A DNA stretch of 64,000 bases from Platanthera guangdongensis (lineage: Eukaryota > Streptophyta > Magnoliopsida > Asparagales > Orchidaceae), in NCBI GenBank assembly GCA_039583875.1, contig CM077147.1:156697846-156761845 (forward strand), written 5' to 3'. This document shows, one piece after another, positions 1 through 13,801 of the stretch; position 1 is the first letter of the stretch, and each line of letters opens with the position of its first letter. Position numbers and translations under genes: made by a program. The notes under the pieces were generated by a model. The model worked only from the letters and a program-made list of their open reading frames with translations. It made no database searches and had not been told where the DNA came from.

Positions 1-1048
1 TTCAATCCTCAGATGACCATTCTTCTGAAAAAGTAATCCTTTCCTAGGCGTTGTTTTGACATACTCCAAGATCCGCAAGGCGGACTGTAGATGGCACTCC
101 CTAGGTGATTGCATGAATTGACTCACCTTGCCCACAGCATAGGAAATGTCGGGCCTGGTCACTGTGAGATATATGAGCTTACCAACCAGACGCCTGTACC
201 GCGAACTATCTGAAAGAGGAGGCGAATCATCTGTCCAGGTTTTGTATTCTCCAATTGCCATGGGGCATCGGGCAGGTTTTGCTCCAGTCAATCCTGCCTC
301 TTTTAAAAGATCAAGGGCATACTTACGCTGAGAGAGAACTAAGGAGTCGCGCTTCCGAGAGATTTAGATCCCCTGAAAGTACTTTGGAGAGCCCATATCT
401 TTCGTGATCAGATGTTGGTGAAGATGTCGCTTTGTCAGGGCTACCCCTTCCTGGTCATCGCCAGTGAGAAGAATATCATCGACGTACACAGCAAGAAAAA
501 CCAGCCCCGAAGGAGTTTTGCGAATAAATAGAGAGTGATCAGCAGAGCTTCGCGCAAAACCAACGACCGCCACGATGCCGCTAAACTTGTCAAACCAAGC
601 TCGAGGGCTCTGCTTGAGGCCATAAATTGCCTTCTGCAGCCAGCATACTCATGTCTCCCCCTGAGCAACATACCCAGGAGGTTGCTCCATGTAAACGGCC
701 TCGTGAAGATCACCATAAAGGAAGGCATTCTTGACATCTAGCTGATAAATCGGCCAATCCCTATTGACCGCCACAGAGAGAAGGACCCGGATAGTGCTGA
801 GACGAGCCACGGGGGAGTAGGTGTCAAAGTAATCAATCCCATAGGTCTGAGTAAAGCCCTTAGCAACAAGGCGAGCCTTATACCGATCCACAGTGCCGTC
901 TGGGACAAATTTGGCCACAAAGACTCAGCGACAGCCAACAACATCAGTACCGAAGGGAGGAGGAACAAGAGTCCATGTACCCCGCTCCGTGAAGGTCGCC
1001 ATTTCCTCATCTATGGCCAGCTTCCAGTGGGGAATAGCAAGGGCCTCC
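1..1048 (-). pseudogene. pol: Copia-1 reverse transcriptase and start of RNase H, broken
   Basis: This would copy the element RNA into DNA. Translation on the minus strand gives the copia RT landmarks: the [10 protein letters not shown] block near 870, a [13 protein letters not shown] block near 740, and the catalytic YVDD at about 475-486. The last 350 bases give the connection region typical of copia (LVGKLIYLTVTRPDISY-like near 150). The reading frame shifts between about 360 and 740 and again near 920-1050, so no full-length protein can be made. The C-terminal RNase H lies off the window. Confidence 0.9.
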
Positions 1049-2458
1049 TTATAGGAACGAGGCGTGGCAGTGGCAGAGATAGCCAGCGCAAAGGCCCTGC
1101 GAAAAGGGGGTAAGACGATCATATGAAAAAACAGCAGCAAGGGGGTGTAGGGTACATGTCCGCACACCTTTGTGAAGAGCAACAGGGAGATCCAGGTCGG
1201 CGGCCCCCTCGGTATCCGGAGCGTCCGTGGCAGAGAGAGCTGGCCCGGGAGAAGAGAGCGACGGCGGCGTAGAGGATGGAGACGGAGGTGGAGAAGTGGG
1301 AGAGAGAGGTGGAGCGAGAGGAGGGGACGGAGATGGCGGAGGGGTGGATATCTCGGTTGGAGACGAGGGAACGAAGGGAATAGTAGGAGAATCAGAAGCT
1401 GGGGGAAGAGGAGAGGAAGCGGGAAAAAGAGAGGAGGATTCAGCCGAGAAGTAGGAGGCATTCTCGAAGAAGGTAACGTCAGCAGAGACGAACTGCTGAC
1501 GAAGATCAGGGTTAAAGCAACAATAGCCTTTCTGAGTGGTGGAGTACCCCAGAAAGACACATTTGGTGGAGCGAGGGGATAGCTTGTCACGGGTGGCAGA
1601 TGGGGTATGCACAAATGCAGTGCATCCAAAGATTCGGAGAGGGAGAGGAAAAGGCTCCTGGCCCGGATACAGAATGGAGAATGGTGTTTTCCCGTGGAGA
1701 ATGATGGATGGAAGGCGATTGATGAGGTAGCAGGCAAGGAGAACAGCATAGCCCCAATAAGAGCGAGGGACATGCATCTGGGTCATCAATGTGCGAGCCA
1801 CATCGAGGAGGTGACGGTTTTTGCGTTCCGCCACCCCATTTTGTTGGGAGGTATAAACATAGCTAGTCTGATGAATAATGCCATGTTGCACACAAAAAGA
1901 TGTAAAAGCATGACTCAAATACCCTTTAGCATTGTCGGAGCGAAAGGTTTTAATACAAACATTAAACTGAGTTTTAATTAACTGATAAAAAGAGATCCAT
2001 ACATCTAAAAGTTCAGAGCGATCTCGAAGGAGATACACCCAAGTACATCGAGAAAAATCATCTATAAAAGTTACAAAATAAGAACTACCCCGACCAATGG
2101 TGAGGGTAGGAGCAGGTCCCCAGATATCGGAGTGGACAAGATCAAAAGGACAAGTAGAGCCCCGACCTTACTTTGGTGGGAAGGAGGAACGATGATGCTT
2201 GCCGAGCTGACAGGCGTCGCATTGGAGAGGAGTACGAGACGGAGGGAGGTGGGGCAGAAGCTGATGTGGAAGTCGTGGTGGAGGATGACCGAGGCGGAGA
2301 TGCCACTGGAGAAGATCCAGACAAGAAGAGGAGAAGGCGGACAAGGCGGAAATGTTGTCGAGGAAGTAGAGGCCGCCGCTCTCAGTCCCAGTAGTAATCG
2401 TCCGGTGGGAGCTCGGATCCTGAAAAGAACAAGAAGTCGGTGTAAATGTCAAAGAACA
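1049..2458 (-). pseudogene. pol: Copia-1 integrase with GAG-pre-integrase segment, broken
   Basis: Integrase joins the cDNA to the host chromosome. The N-terminal part near 2170-2330 shows a zinc-binding pattern (WHLRLGHP, then CDACQLGKHH). The catalytic triad can be read as D in HSDIWGPAP near 2125, D in TFRSDNAKGY near 1925 and E in QQNGVAERKN near 1830. The protein then runs into a long Pro/Ser-rich linker (about 1150-1450), common between copia integrase and RT. A stop near 2166 and a frame change near 2040 separate the zinc part from the core. Confidence 0.9.
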
Positions 2459-3600
2459 CTAAAGCTGCTTGCATAAAGAGGTAACAGACAATAGATTGCA
2501 CGGAAACTTGGGCACATAGAGAGTGTCCGCTAGTCGTAGTGACGGAGTAACATGAACCACTCCCATCCCATGAACCGGGGAGGGAGAACCATCCACAACT
2601 AGGACTGGGGGCAACCGATCATGTTGTTCGAGTAAAGAGAAGCACTGAGGATTTCTCGTCATGTGATTAGTGGCACCAGAGTCGATGAACCATTTACCTT
2701 GAGTCACCATGTGGGTACTACCTGAGGATGTTTCAACAGAGGCAGAAGGCTTGGAAGAGTCATCGGAGGGGCGAAGATGGGGATGCTTCGTCCAGCAGTG
2801 TTCAGAAGTATGTCCGGTTCGGCCACAATGAGAACAGAGGTAGCGGGAAGAAGCACGGCCGCCGGACTGGTGACTGCGGCTACCAGATCCACTCCGCTGA
2901 GTGTGATGAGAATAGTTGTCCGGTGGTGGAGGAGGAGCGGGCAAAAGGGGCGCTGAAGGAGAGAGGTGACAACAGTGATGTGGGCAGCGGTGGCATCTAA
3001 GGTAGGAGATTCGGCCTCACCCAGAATTTGCTGGCGGATCATGTCATAAGTATCATAAAGCCGAAGCAGATAACACACAACCAGAAGCTCCTGGAAGTGC
3101 TTGTGTTGTTGAGCCAAATCCGCAGAAAAGGGGCGATTCTGAAGAATCTCAGCCCCAAGAGCCTGAACCTATTGGTAGGCAGCAGCAGGAGACAATGTAG
3201 AACGGGCAAAGAGGTCCGCATACAACGTATAGATGCGGGACGTCTGAGCCCCCTTGGAGTCCTGAGCGGCAAAATGAAGCAAAGCGGCCTTGACCGTCTC
3301 ATCATGACGTATGACGGGAAGCCACTCATCGGAAAGACTGTTCGCGAGCCAAGTACGCACAAGCGCGTCACTTGCATCCCAGTCATCAAAGAGTGGTGAA
3401 GTGATAGGAGGTGGGTCATCAACGAGATGGTGGCGTTTGCGTTGTGAGCGAAGTAGAAAGGTGAAAGAGACGCTCCAATCCGGGTAGTTGGAGCCAACAA
3501 GCTTGGAAACGGTCCCAAGGTTCCCGGAAGGAGTAGGTGGAAGAGGTGGAGCCGGATTGGTGATAGGGGTGGTGGCAGTAGATGCATCAGAAAGAGCCAT
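2459..3600 (-). pseudogene. gag: Copia-1 gag and aspartic protease, broken
   Basis: Gag forms the cytoplasmic particle and the protease cuts the polyprotein. The frame starts at the ATG ending at 3600, which opens MALSDASTAT and lies after a leader of about 310 bases from the primer site. A GSNYPDWSVSF block (about 3470) is typical of plant copia gag. A CCHC knuckle (CSHCGRTGHTSEHC) lies near 2820, and the protease active site WFIDSGATNHM near 2690. A TAG stop falls after residue 143 (near 3169), and a frame change near 2945 joins the rest. The start is chosen because it is the first ATG of the long frame. Confidence 0.88.
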
Positions 3601-3914
3601 AGGAGCAAGAAAAGGGAAGTCGGGCGGTTAGGAAACAACCCGCACGGATAGGAAAAAGATAAGCTGCAGCGGTCACGAGGGTAGAAACCAGCGGACAGAA
3701 AAGCCACGACCAAGCTGCAGACCCAAGCAGAGGGGAAGAAGTCAGACGGCTAGAGGACGGGCGCGCGAACAGAAGAAGGACAAAACAGGTCGCTGCGACA
3801 GGATGCGGCGACTTAGAACAGGAAACAAAAAGTCGCACACATAGAGGGCAACAAGAAGGAGAAGAAGAGGCCGCGTGGACAGGGAAGACACAGAATCAGG
3901 AGGAGTAGATCGAG

Positions 3915-3927
3915 TGCTCTGATACCA
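3915..3927 (-). promoter_or_regulatory. Primer binding site, initiator tRNA-Met type
   Basis: The minus strand reads TGGTATCAGAGCA directly after the LTR end. This is the standard plant copia primer site complementary to the 3' end of initiator tRNA-Met. The stretch 3601-3914 between it and the gag ATG is untranslated leader with no other feature that I can see. Confidence 0.93.
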
Positions 3928-4288
3928 TGTAAGAACCGAACAAAAACAAACCGAAATGGTTTTAACTGAAACTTTATTATCCGAAAAAGGTATCTATTAC
4001 AAAGGTATGCCCTCCCTTATATAGAATGGAGGAGAGATGAGAGAATACAAATAAGAGATGTGGGACTAAAAATTTATAGGACTAAGCAGACTATACAAAA
4101 CAAACCACACAAGCCGCGCGGTTAGACAGAAAGGCTAACCGCACGGCTACCACCAGAGAGAAAGAGAGATTGCCAGGGTAGACCGCCAGACCACCCGGTC
4201 TCCAAGCCAGCTGAGACAAACCGCCAGACCGCGCAGTCTTCAACCCACCAAGACAGACTGCCAGACCGCTCGGTCACCAACTTCAACA
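3928..4288 (-). repeat. Copia-1 5' LTR (361 bp)
   Basis: The LTR is bounded by TG at 3928 and CA at 4287-4288 and sits next to the primer site. On the minus strand a TATA box (CTATATAAG) lies at 4016-4024. Upstream of it, at 4118-4275, are hyphenated palindromes: GCGGTTAG and CTAACCGC with a 9-base loop (4118-4142), then three AGACC..GGTCT-like units spaced about 45 bases apart. The partner LTR is outside the window. Confidence 0.9.
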
Positions 4289-5569
4289 GGGGGCTTGTGA
4301 GATTGTGGTTTCTTGACCTAATAAAGTAATTAAGGTTATGCGGGTCGAAGGCACCGCTTCGTAAGGTGAGGTGAGTGTATCGGCCGTGATGCCGAACTTT
4401 GGTTGGGCGAGTGGTCAGAAAGCTAATGGATGGAAGTTCTCTTGTGCGGAGTGCAATCGGGTGAAATAAGGGTTTGGAGTCGATGTGGAGTGGGCGAGGC
4501 GCATTCACAACACACAACTCAAAAGCAAATGAAAACTACAAACATCCACTTAGATATAGAGTAGAAAATATAGTTCATTACAATATCAAATCATTCCACA
4601 CAACGGAGGAAGGGGAAGAGGAGTAAACCACGAGAGGGTGAAGGTCCACCACATGTTGTGGCCGGAATAGCGAGTTGTCAATCCGCTTTCGGGTTCATTC
4701 CGAGGAGGCTTCCGGTACCAATGAGCTGTCACCTAGACCGCCTTTGAGTCTGTTCTCTAGGTCGTCTTCTTCTCCAACTCCGGCGGAAAGCTTGGAGTTG
4801 AGGTCATTAATGGCCGGGAGCTTTGCCGGAGGTTTTGGAAAGCTTCGGAATCACCGGCTATGGACTCCCGATGAAGGTGGAGGTGGATGGAGCAGCTGGA
4901 GAAGTAGAACGACACTTCCCGTATAATCTTCGATCGCAGAAAATGACCAGCGTTGCCCTAAATCGCGGAGCAGGCCCTTAAATACAGAGGCAAAATAAGT
5001 AGAGCGCACGATCAGTGGCGCACAACCAGTGGTGTTGCGCATTGTCGTACGATGATTGTGCACAATTTCCAATTAAACCTGCAACTTGGACAGAAAGATC
5101 AACAGATATGCACACGATCAGTGGCGCACGACCGGTGGTCGTGCGCACTCAATCCACTGATCATGCGATTGACTAAGATAGAACTGGGGAAAAGGAGAAT
5201 ATAATGCACACGATCAGTGGCGCACGACCAGTGGTCGTGCGTAGTGAGTCCAGTGATCGTGCGCAGTGTTCCTATATCGTCGGGGTCTCCCGAGTGGTTC
5301 CGGAGCACGCAAACGACACATGTATAAGCAGAAGAGTCAGATAGGCCACCAAAAGTGCACACCCCATTCTCAAGACACGGCGAGAGAACAAGTAAAATAA
5401 ATGAAAATACAGAAACATCTAAAGCACACAAAAAACAGGCCTAAAGTGCACTTAATCATGAAATAGGCAAGTAAGAAAATATAAGCAGTTATAGCTTTCA
5501 AGAGCAGTGCTAAGACGATAAAACTGGCCCAGATGAGTCCAAAAATCAGTGTAATATTTGGACTCATCA
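4289..5569 (-). repeat. Athila-1 3' LTR, interrupted by Copia-1
   Basis: This aligns with 12638-13801. The terminal part equivalent to 12483-12637 must lie left of the window, beyond Copia-1. It is 117 bases longer than the matching part of the other LTR because the segment around 5080-5230 contains an extra palindrome-bearing unit. GCGCACGACC, GGT, GGTCGTGCGC at 5124-5146 is a perfect hairpin, with further copies near 5000, 5220 and 5260. On the minus strand a TATTTAAGG box (4976-4984) follows. Confidence 0.92.
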
Positions 5570-5583
5570 CACCCCCAGACTTA
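5570..5583 (-). promoter_or_regulatory. Polypurine tract of Athila-1
   Basis: The minus strand reads GTCTGGGGGTG directly before the LTR start TGATGAGTCC. This is the position and composition expected of the plus-strand primer. The same 11 bases recur at 6091-6101 and 6991-7001. Confidence 0.85.
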
Positions 5584-7543
<1,960 letters not shown>

Positions 7544-8529
7544 TCAATGAGTGTCGCTATCGCTTTGCTTGGGGTCGGCGAGCTGCAGGCTTTGAGATTC
7601 GCAAGTGGTTGCGAGACCATCATATAATTTTAGCCGGTGCCCATTGACTTTGAAATTGTCTCTGCTTTTCCCTGCTATTTTGATGGTGCCAAAGGGGGAG
7701 ACACTGATCACTGTGAAGGGGCCGCTCCACCACGATTTTAGCTTTCCTAGAAATAAGGGGAGGCGGGAATTGTACATCAGGACTTGGTCTCCTGGTTGGA
7801 ATTCTTTTGGGATGATGTGACGGTCGTGCCATTTTTTGTTTTTTCTTTGTATATCCGCCCATTTTCGTATGCGAAATGCCGGAGCTCCTCTAGATCATTC
7901 AGTTGAGAGCGACGCTTATCTGCTGCGGCTTCGATGTCTATGTTTAGTAATTTGGTTGCCCATAGCGCTTTGTGTTCTATCTCGACTGGTAAGTGGCAAG
8001 CTTTTCCGTAGACTAGTTGAAAAGGGGTCATACTGATAGGGGTTTTGAAGGCGGTTCTGTATGCCCATAAGGCGTCGACGACCAACTTGGCCAACTCTTT
8101 TTTGTTGGAATGGATGGATTATTCGATGATTCTTTTGAGCTCGCGGTTTGAGACCTCTACTTGCCCACAGGTTAGGGGATGGTAGGCAAGAGAGATTTTG
8201 TGGTGGACTCCGAACTTCTTCATGAGTTGCAAGAACAACTTGTTGTAGAAATGGCTCCCGCCATCGCTGATGGTGGTGCGTGGGGCGCCGAATCTAGAGA
8301 AAATGTTCTTGTGTATGAAATTCAATAAGGTGCGAGCGTCATTTGCGGTGACAGCTTCGACTTCGACCCACTTGGAAACATAGTTGATTGCGAAAATAAT
8401 ATAGAGTTTTTCGTGCGACATTGGGAAGGGTCCCATGAAGTCGATCCCCCAAACGTCGAATGGTTCACAAAAGAGCAAGTTGTTGAGAGGAATTTCGTCC
8501 CTCTTGGACATATTCCTGTCCTTTGGCAT
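7544..8529 (-). pseudogene. pol: Athila-1 integrase core and C-terminus, broken
   Basis: The catalytic core starts near 8455 with WGIDFMGPF, continues with ISDGGSHF near 8265 and ends with [13 protein letters not shown] near 8150. These hold the D, D and E of the integrase triad. The C-terminal part (8094-7777) has the [17 protein letters not shown] block of gypsy integrases, and 7777-7544 has the GPFTVISV-like tail. A stop near 8119 and a frame change near 7780 break the frame. No chromodomain is seen, as expected for Athila. Confidence 0.9.
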
Positions 8530-9320
8530 TTATTGCATTTTGCGACCTCTTCTTGGGTGTCTCTAAAAAGGGTTGGCCAAAATAGGCCACATTGCAGTAC
8601 CTTGCGTGATGTTCTGGTGGCCCCGAAATGACCGTCGGCCTCCCGGTCGTGGCAGTGTGTTAAGACAAATTGGATTTCGGTCTCGGGTACGCAGTGCCTG
8701 ATGATGTCGTCATTGCAAGTACGGAATAGTAACGGGTCTTCCCAGAAATAGTATTTGGCATCGGACAGTAGTTTTCGCTTTTGCTGCGATGATAGGTTAG
8801 GGGAGAAAGATTTGCAAGCGAGGTAGTTGGCCATATCTTCGTACCACGGGATTGTCGGAGTGAGCGAAAAGATGGCAAATAATATTTTATCTGGGAAGTA
8901 GTCGGCAATCTCGTTGCGTTTGCAGATGTGTGCAGCTCCTTCGGTGTCGCTCTCCAATCTTGATAGGTGATCGACGATGATGTTCTCTACCCCTTTCTTG
9001 TCTCGGATCTCGATGTAATATTCTTGTAGTAGAAGAATCCAATGGATTAGCCGGGGCTTGGCGACTTTCTTCTTGAATAAATACCTTAGTGTAGCATGGT
9101 CAGTGTAGACAATGGCCTTAGATAATACTAAGTACGAATGGAATTTTTTGAAAGCGAAGAATACTGACAATAGCTCCTTTTCTGTAGTGTTATAATTCAG
9201 TTGGGCATCGTTGAGGGTCCGGCTGGCGTAGGAGATAGTATAAAAGATTTTGTTTTTTCTTTGACCGAGCACCCCTCCGACTGCAACATCGCTTGCGTCG
9301 CACATGACTTCGAAGGGCAA
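8530..9320 (-). pseudogene. pol: Athila-1 RNase H and integrase zinc domain
   Basis: RNase H removes the RNA strand from the hybrid. The frame opens with [16 protein letters not shown] near 9300 and continues with [16 protein letters not shown] and [11 protein letters not shown], all gypsy RNase H landmarks. The integrase HHCC zinc domain follows near 8680-8570 ([13 protein letters not shown], then CNKCQRTG). The frame overlaps the RT frame out of register near 9200-9330, and again changes near 8510 before the integrase core. Confidence 0.9.
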
Positions 9321-10291
9321 AGTCCAATCTGGTGCCCCAAGATTGGAGCGGAGATGAGTCGGTCTTTGAGAGTCTCAAAGGCTTGCATACATTTTTTTTC
9401 AAAGTCAAACTGGGTGTCCTTGGCCAGCAGATTTGTGAGAGGCTTGGATATTGATGAGAAATTACTGATGAATCTTTTGTAGAAGTCGGCGTGTCCCAAG
9501 AAGCTTCGGATACCCTTGGCGGAAGATGGAGGAGGAAGATTTTTGATGATGCTGACTTTCACTTGGTCGACTTCGAGCCCCCTGTGAGAGACTTTGTGAC
9601 CTAAGACGATGCCCTCGCGAACCATGAAATGGCACTTTTCCCAATTCAAGACGAAGTTTGTATCTTCGCACAGCTTCAAAGCTTTGGCTAGATTCGTGAG
9701 GCAGGAATCAAAGCTGTTCCCGAAATGGGAAAAGTCGTCCATGAAGACTTCGAGAAAGTCCCCAATCATGTCGTCGAAGATGGCGATCACACGTCGCTGG
9801 AAGGTTGCTGGGCCGTTGCACATTCCGAATGGCATTCTCCTGAATGTGAAGGATCCGGATGGGCACGTGAACATCATTTTGTCTTGGTCGTCGGGGTCAA
9901 CTGTGATTTGATTGTATCCTGAATACCCGTCGAGGAAACAATAGTATTCCTGACCGGCCAATTTTTCCAGCATATGGTCGATGAAGGGTAGCGGGAAGTG
10001 ATCTTTGCATGTAGCCTCATTCAGTTTTCGATAGTCTATGTAGACTCTCCACCCGGTGACCACGCGGGTGGGTAATAATTCATTCTTTTCGTTGGCCACC
10101 ACGGTAATCCCGCCCTTTTTGGGCACCACGTGTACTGGGCTTACCCATTTGCTGTCGCAGATTGGGTAAATGACACCCGCGTCAAGCAATTTTATTACTT
10201 CTGCCTGTACCACTTCATGCATCTTGGGGTTCAGTCTCCTTTGAGGTTGTGCCGACGGTTTGTATTGATCTTCAAGAAGAATCTTGTGCAT
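9321..10291 (-). pseudogene. pol: Athila-1 reverse transcriptase
   Basis: This is the best preserved domain of the element. It contains the block VIYPICDSKWVSPVHVVPKK near 10170, then RVYIDYRKLNEATCKDHFPL, then the catalytic FMDDF at about 9733-9747, and the thumb region SFLGHADFYKRFI near 9480. The frame is open from 10291 to 9197 on the minus strand, but the last 40 residues are out of register with RNase H, which points to a single frameshift near 9330. Confidence 0.92.
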
Positions 10292-11134
10292 GCAAAATGT
10301 CGGGCTGATCCCTTTTATGTCGGCTAATGATTGTCCAAAAACATTTTTGTATTTCTATAAGACATCGACCAGGGCGAGTTCGTTGTCGGCAGAGAGGGAT
10401 GCGGAGATGATGACCGGGCATGCTGTTCCTTCCTCTAGGAAAACCTATTTCAGGGATTCGGGCAGCGGCTTCAGAGTTGCGGCAGTAGGTGTGATGGTAG
10501 ATGCGATGAAATGTTATTTGGTCGGATGCGGGTTTCTCGGGACATTAGTTCGGACGGTTGTGTAGAGTGCATCTTCCTCTTCCTACGCTGGCTCGGCTTG
10601 GTCAAGAATCATTTCACTGTGCATGTCTGGTTTGTCTATCAAATCTGCTTCTTCATAGTTGGTGATTTTGAGATCTTGGGGAGGTTCGTGGACGTTGAAA
10701 GAAATCGATTCTTCCCCGAGGATTAGGGTTAGCTCTCCTTGGTCGACGATTATAATGCCACGGGCTGTGGCGAGGAAGGGTCGTCCTAGGATTATAGGTA
10801 CTTTGGGATCGGCCATCATGTCGAGGATGACGAAATTTGCTGGGAAGGTGATGTTGTTGACCATGACAGTGAGGTCTTAGACTATCCCGGCTGGTTTTTT
10901 TATCGATCTATCAGATAATTGCAACCTCAGGTGTGTGGGCTATAGAATCCCAACTCCTAGCTCGTGGAAGATGGAGACCGACATTAAATTTATCGAAGCT
11001 CCCAAATCACATAATGCGGAGCCGAACTGTGGAGGCCGGTTCTGCAGTGGATGGTGAAACTGCCCGGATCTCTGCGTTTTGTTGGGGAATAGTTGGCGAG
11101 GAGAGTTGAGCATTCTTCGGTGAGGTTTGCTCAT
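10292..11134 (-). pseudogene. pol: Athila-1 aspartic protease region, broken
   Basis: The active site reads CDLGASINLM at about 10994-11010 on the minus strand, with D, G and A as in retropepsins. The downstream flap and C-terminal block IILGRPFLATARGII lies near 10770. A stop lies near 10940 and a frame break near 10870. The span 10292-10582 is degenerate linker before RT. Confidence 0.85.
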
Positions 11135-11136
11135 TT

Positions 11137-12174
11137 TCAGTCTTCTAAAGATTTACGCCTCGAGATGAGGTTCTTTAGGAACTTGGAGTATCCTGGGATC
11201 TGAGTGATAGCTTCTGTCAGAGGTATGCTTATTTGGACTCCTTTCATGATCTCGAGGAATTTATGGAATTGCTTTTTAACCATTTCGTTTTGCAGTCGGT
11301 GGGGAAATGGTAGCTTCACTGCATTCTTCACAGCTTGTGGTACTGCCATGGGTTCTTGCTCGGTTGGTGAGGACGAAGGTTCCTTTATCGAATCGGCAAT
11401 GGGCTCGCGGAGTGATTGTGCGGGAAGATCAGGAGGCGAGGCCCTCTCTAGGCTTTTTCCGCTTCTCAATCTCATTTTATGTACATTTTCCTGTTTCTGA
11501 TCGACTGAACATAATAACGTTTCCGTGAGAATCGCTATGGCGGTTTGTAGGCGATGAAAGGTGGTGGCTCGGTCGTTGAACATTTCCATCATTTTGCACG
11601 CATAAGCGAAAAATTGCTCTGTCTTTTACGATGGATTGCGGTCGGTGGATTCATTAGAGACTACTGAATTTATCTCTACCGTAGGGTCGGGAGAAGGCGG
11701 AGAGTTCCAATGCCAACTAGTTTGGGAAATGTTTTCTATTACTTCCCAGGCATCCTCGCTGGATTTGTTAAACAGAGTTCTGCCAGCTACGACGTCGAGT
11801 AATGGCTGGAATCTGTCTGAGATGCCGAAGTAGAAAGTTTGGATTAGGAGGATGTCTGACATTTCCACTCTGCAGAATCCCCTTTGCAGGGACTGGAAAC
11901 TCTCCCATGTATCGAACAAGGTCTCTTCATTTCTTTGGGTGAAGGTTATGAGCTCCTTGTAATTGTATATTGCTAGCATTTGTTGTCGGAATTTGTCCAA
12001 GAATTTCCATTCGAGTTGTTTCCAGGATGAGGATATTCCCTTTGGATATCTTGATACCATCTCTTTGCTTCGTCTTTCATGGAGAAGGAGAAGAGTCGGA
12101 TCCTCTGCTGCTCGCTTTTGGCATCGTTTGGCGTACAAGTGTTGTAAATTTCTAAGTACCTCTACACGTGGCAT
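11137..12174 (-). pseudogene. gag: Athila-1 gag, one or two stops
   Basis: The protein shows the retrotransposon gag core: WKQLEWKFLDKFRQQ near 12010, followed by FNEETLFDTWESF-like and GFCRVEMSDILLIQTFYFGI near 11860. One TAA near 11628 splits an otherwise continuous frame, which runs on to a TGA near 11137 (after RRKSLED). The real start may lie upstream of 12174. No zinc knuckle is seen, which fits Athila gag. Confidence 0.85.
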
Positions 12175-12458
12175 AATGTATCTACATTTCCGTCTCCGCA
12201 GAATTGGCAGTTTTCGATGATGTATTCGATGAGGTCAGGCGAGATCTCGTAACTGTTATTTCCCGTTTCGATGAGGTCAGTCTGCTGCTGAATAGTAGTC
12301 ATTGAAAGTGGCTTGAATGAAGAGGGGTTTGTAGGCCACTAGATCTCTTGTGCCTCGACCCTGCATTCACTGCGGAAAACACTAGAGGAAACTGCAGTCA
12401 AAAATACTAACTCTTATAACAATATTTTCAGTCATCCTGAGTCGCTCTATAGTTGCAT

Positions 12459-12476
12459 TCCCCGGCAACGGCGCCA
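12459..12476 (-). promoter_or_regulatory. Primer binding site, tRNA-Asp type
   Basis: The minus strand reads TGGCGCCGTTGCCGGGGA, complementary to the 3' end of plant tRNA-Asp, six bases after the LTR end. The leader 12177-12458 up to gag holds no feature that I can name. Confidence 0.93.
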
Positions 12477-12482
12477 AAAACT

Positions 12483-13801
12483 TGATTCGTGGAAATCGAC
12501 AAGCACACCGGTCGAACAAGTAATAAATTTTGGGAATAAATCCCTGAGTATCGGTCTCTTGAGGAATGCAATTAGCATAGAGCAGCGATAGTACAGAAAA
12601 TATCATTATGAGGGTTATACTTAGAAAAGATTAAAAAGGGGGCTTGTGAGATTGTGGTTTCTTGATCTAATAAACTAATTAAGGCTATGTGGGTCGAAAG
12701 CACCGCTTCGCAAGGTGAGGTGAGTGTATCAGCCACGATGCCGAACTTCTGTTGGGCGAGTGGACGGAAAGCTAATGGATGGAAGTGCTCTTGTGCGGAG
12801 TGCAATCGGGTGAAACAAGGATATGGAGTGGATGTGGAGTGGGCGAGGCGCATTCACAACACATAACTCAAAATCAAATGAAAACTACAAACATCCACTT
12901 AGATATAGAGTGGAAAATGTAGTTCATTATAATATCAAATTATTCCATACAACGGAGGAAGTGGAAGTGGAGTAAACCACTAGAGGGTGAAGGTCCACCC
13001 AGGTCGTGGCCGGAATAGCGAGTTGTCAATCCACTTCCGGGCTCAGTCCGAGGAGGCTTCCGGTACCAATGAGCTGTCACCTCGAAGTCCTTTGAGTCCA
13101 TTCTCTAGGTCCTCTTCTTCTCCAACTCTGGTGGAAAGCTTGGAGTTGAGGTCATCAATGGCCGGGAGCTTCGCCGGAGGGTTTGGAAAGCTTAAGAATC
13201 AATGGCTACAGACTCCCGATGAAGGTGGATGGAGCAGCTAGAGAAGTAGAACGACACTTCCCGTGGACTCTCCGATCACAGAAAATGACTAGTGTTGCCC
13301 TAAATCGCGGAGCAGGCCCTTAAAAGCGGAGGCAAAATAAGCAGAGCACACGACCAGTGGTCGTGCGCACTGTCGGTCGATGATCGTGCGCAATTTCCAA
13401 TTAAACCTGCAACTTGGACAGAAACATCAGTAGATATGCGCACGATCAGTGGCGCACGACCGGTGGTCATGCGCAGTGAGTCGAGTGATCGTGCACAGTG
13501 TTCCTGTATCGTCGGGGTCTCTCGAGCGGTTCCGTAGCACGCACACGACCCATGCACCAGCAGAAGAGGCAGATAGGCCACCAAAAGTGGACACCACATT
13601 CTCAAGACACGACGAGAGAACAAGAAAAAGAAACGGAAATACAGAAACATCTAAAGCACACAGAAAACGGGCCTAAAGTGCACTTAATCATGAAATAGGC
13701 AAGTAAGCAAATATAAGCAGTTATAGCTCTCAAGTGCAGTGCTAAGACGATAAACCTGGCCTAGATGAGTCCAAAAATCAGCGTAATATTTGGACTCATC
13801 A
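12483..13801 (-). repeat. Athila-1 5' LTR (1319 bp)
   Basis: The LTR is bounded by TG at 12483 and CA at 13800-13801. It carries fewer of the GCGCACGACC-type palindromes than the 3' LTR (near 13350 and 13450). The terminal block AGATGAGTCC..GGACTCATCA near 13763-13801 forms an inverted repeat shared with Athila-2. The five bases 13802-13806 (ctgtg) should be one target-site copy. Confidence 0.92.

Larger units (their letters stand above)
1..4288 (-). mobile_element. Copia-1: Ty1/copia element, 3' end outside window
   Basis: On the minus strand the order is LTR, primer binding site, gag, protease, integrase, reverse transcriptase, RNase H, which is the copia order. The 5' LTR (3928-4288) abuts bases that align with the inside of the Athila-1 LTR, so this element inserted into that LTR. 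The other LTR and the other target-site copy lie left of base 1. The five G at 4289-4293 match the run at 12638-12642 in the other Athila-1 LTR and are the likely target site. Several stops and frameshifts show that it is dead. Confidence 0.93.

Noticed and set aside
1172..1582. Arg/Gly-rich plus-strand frame opposite the Copia-1 linker
   Set aside because: It is the complement of the Pro/Ser-rich integrase-RT linker.
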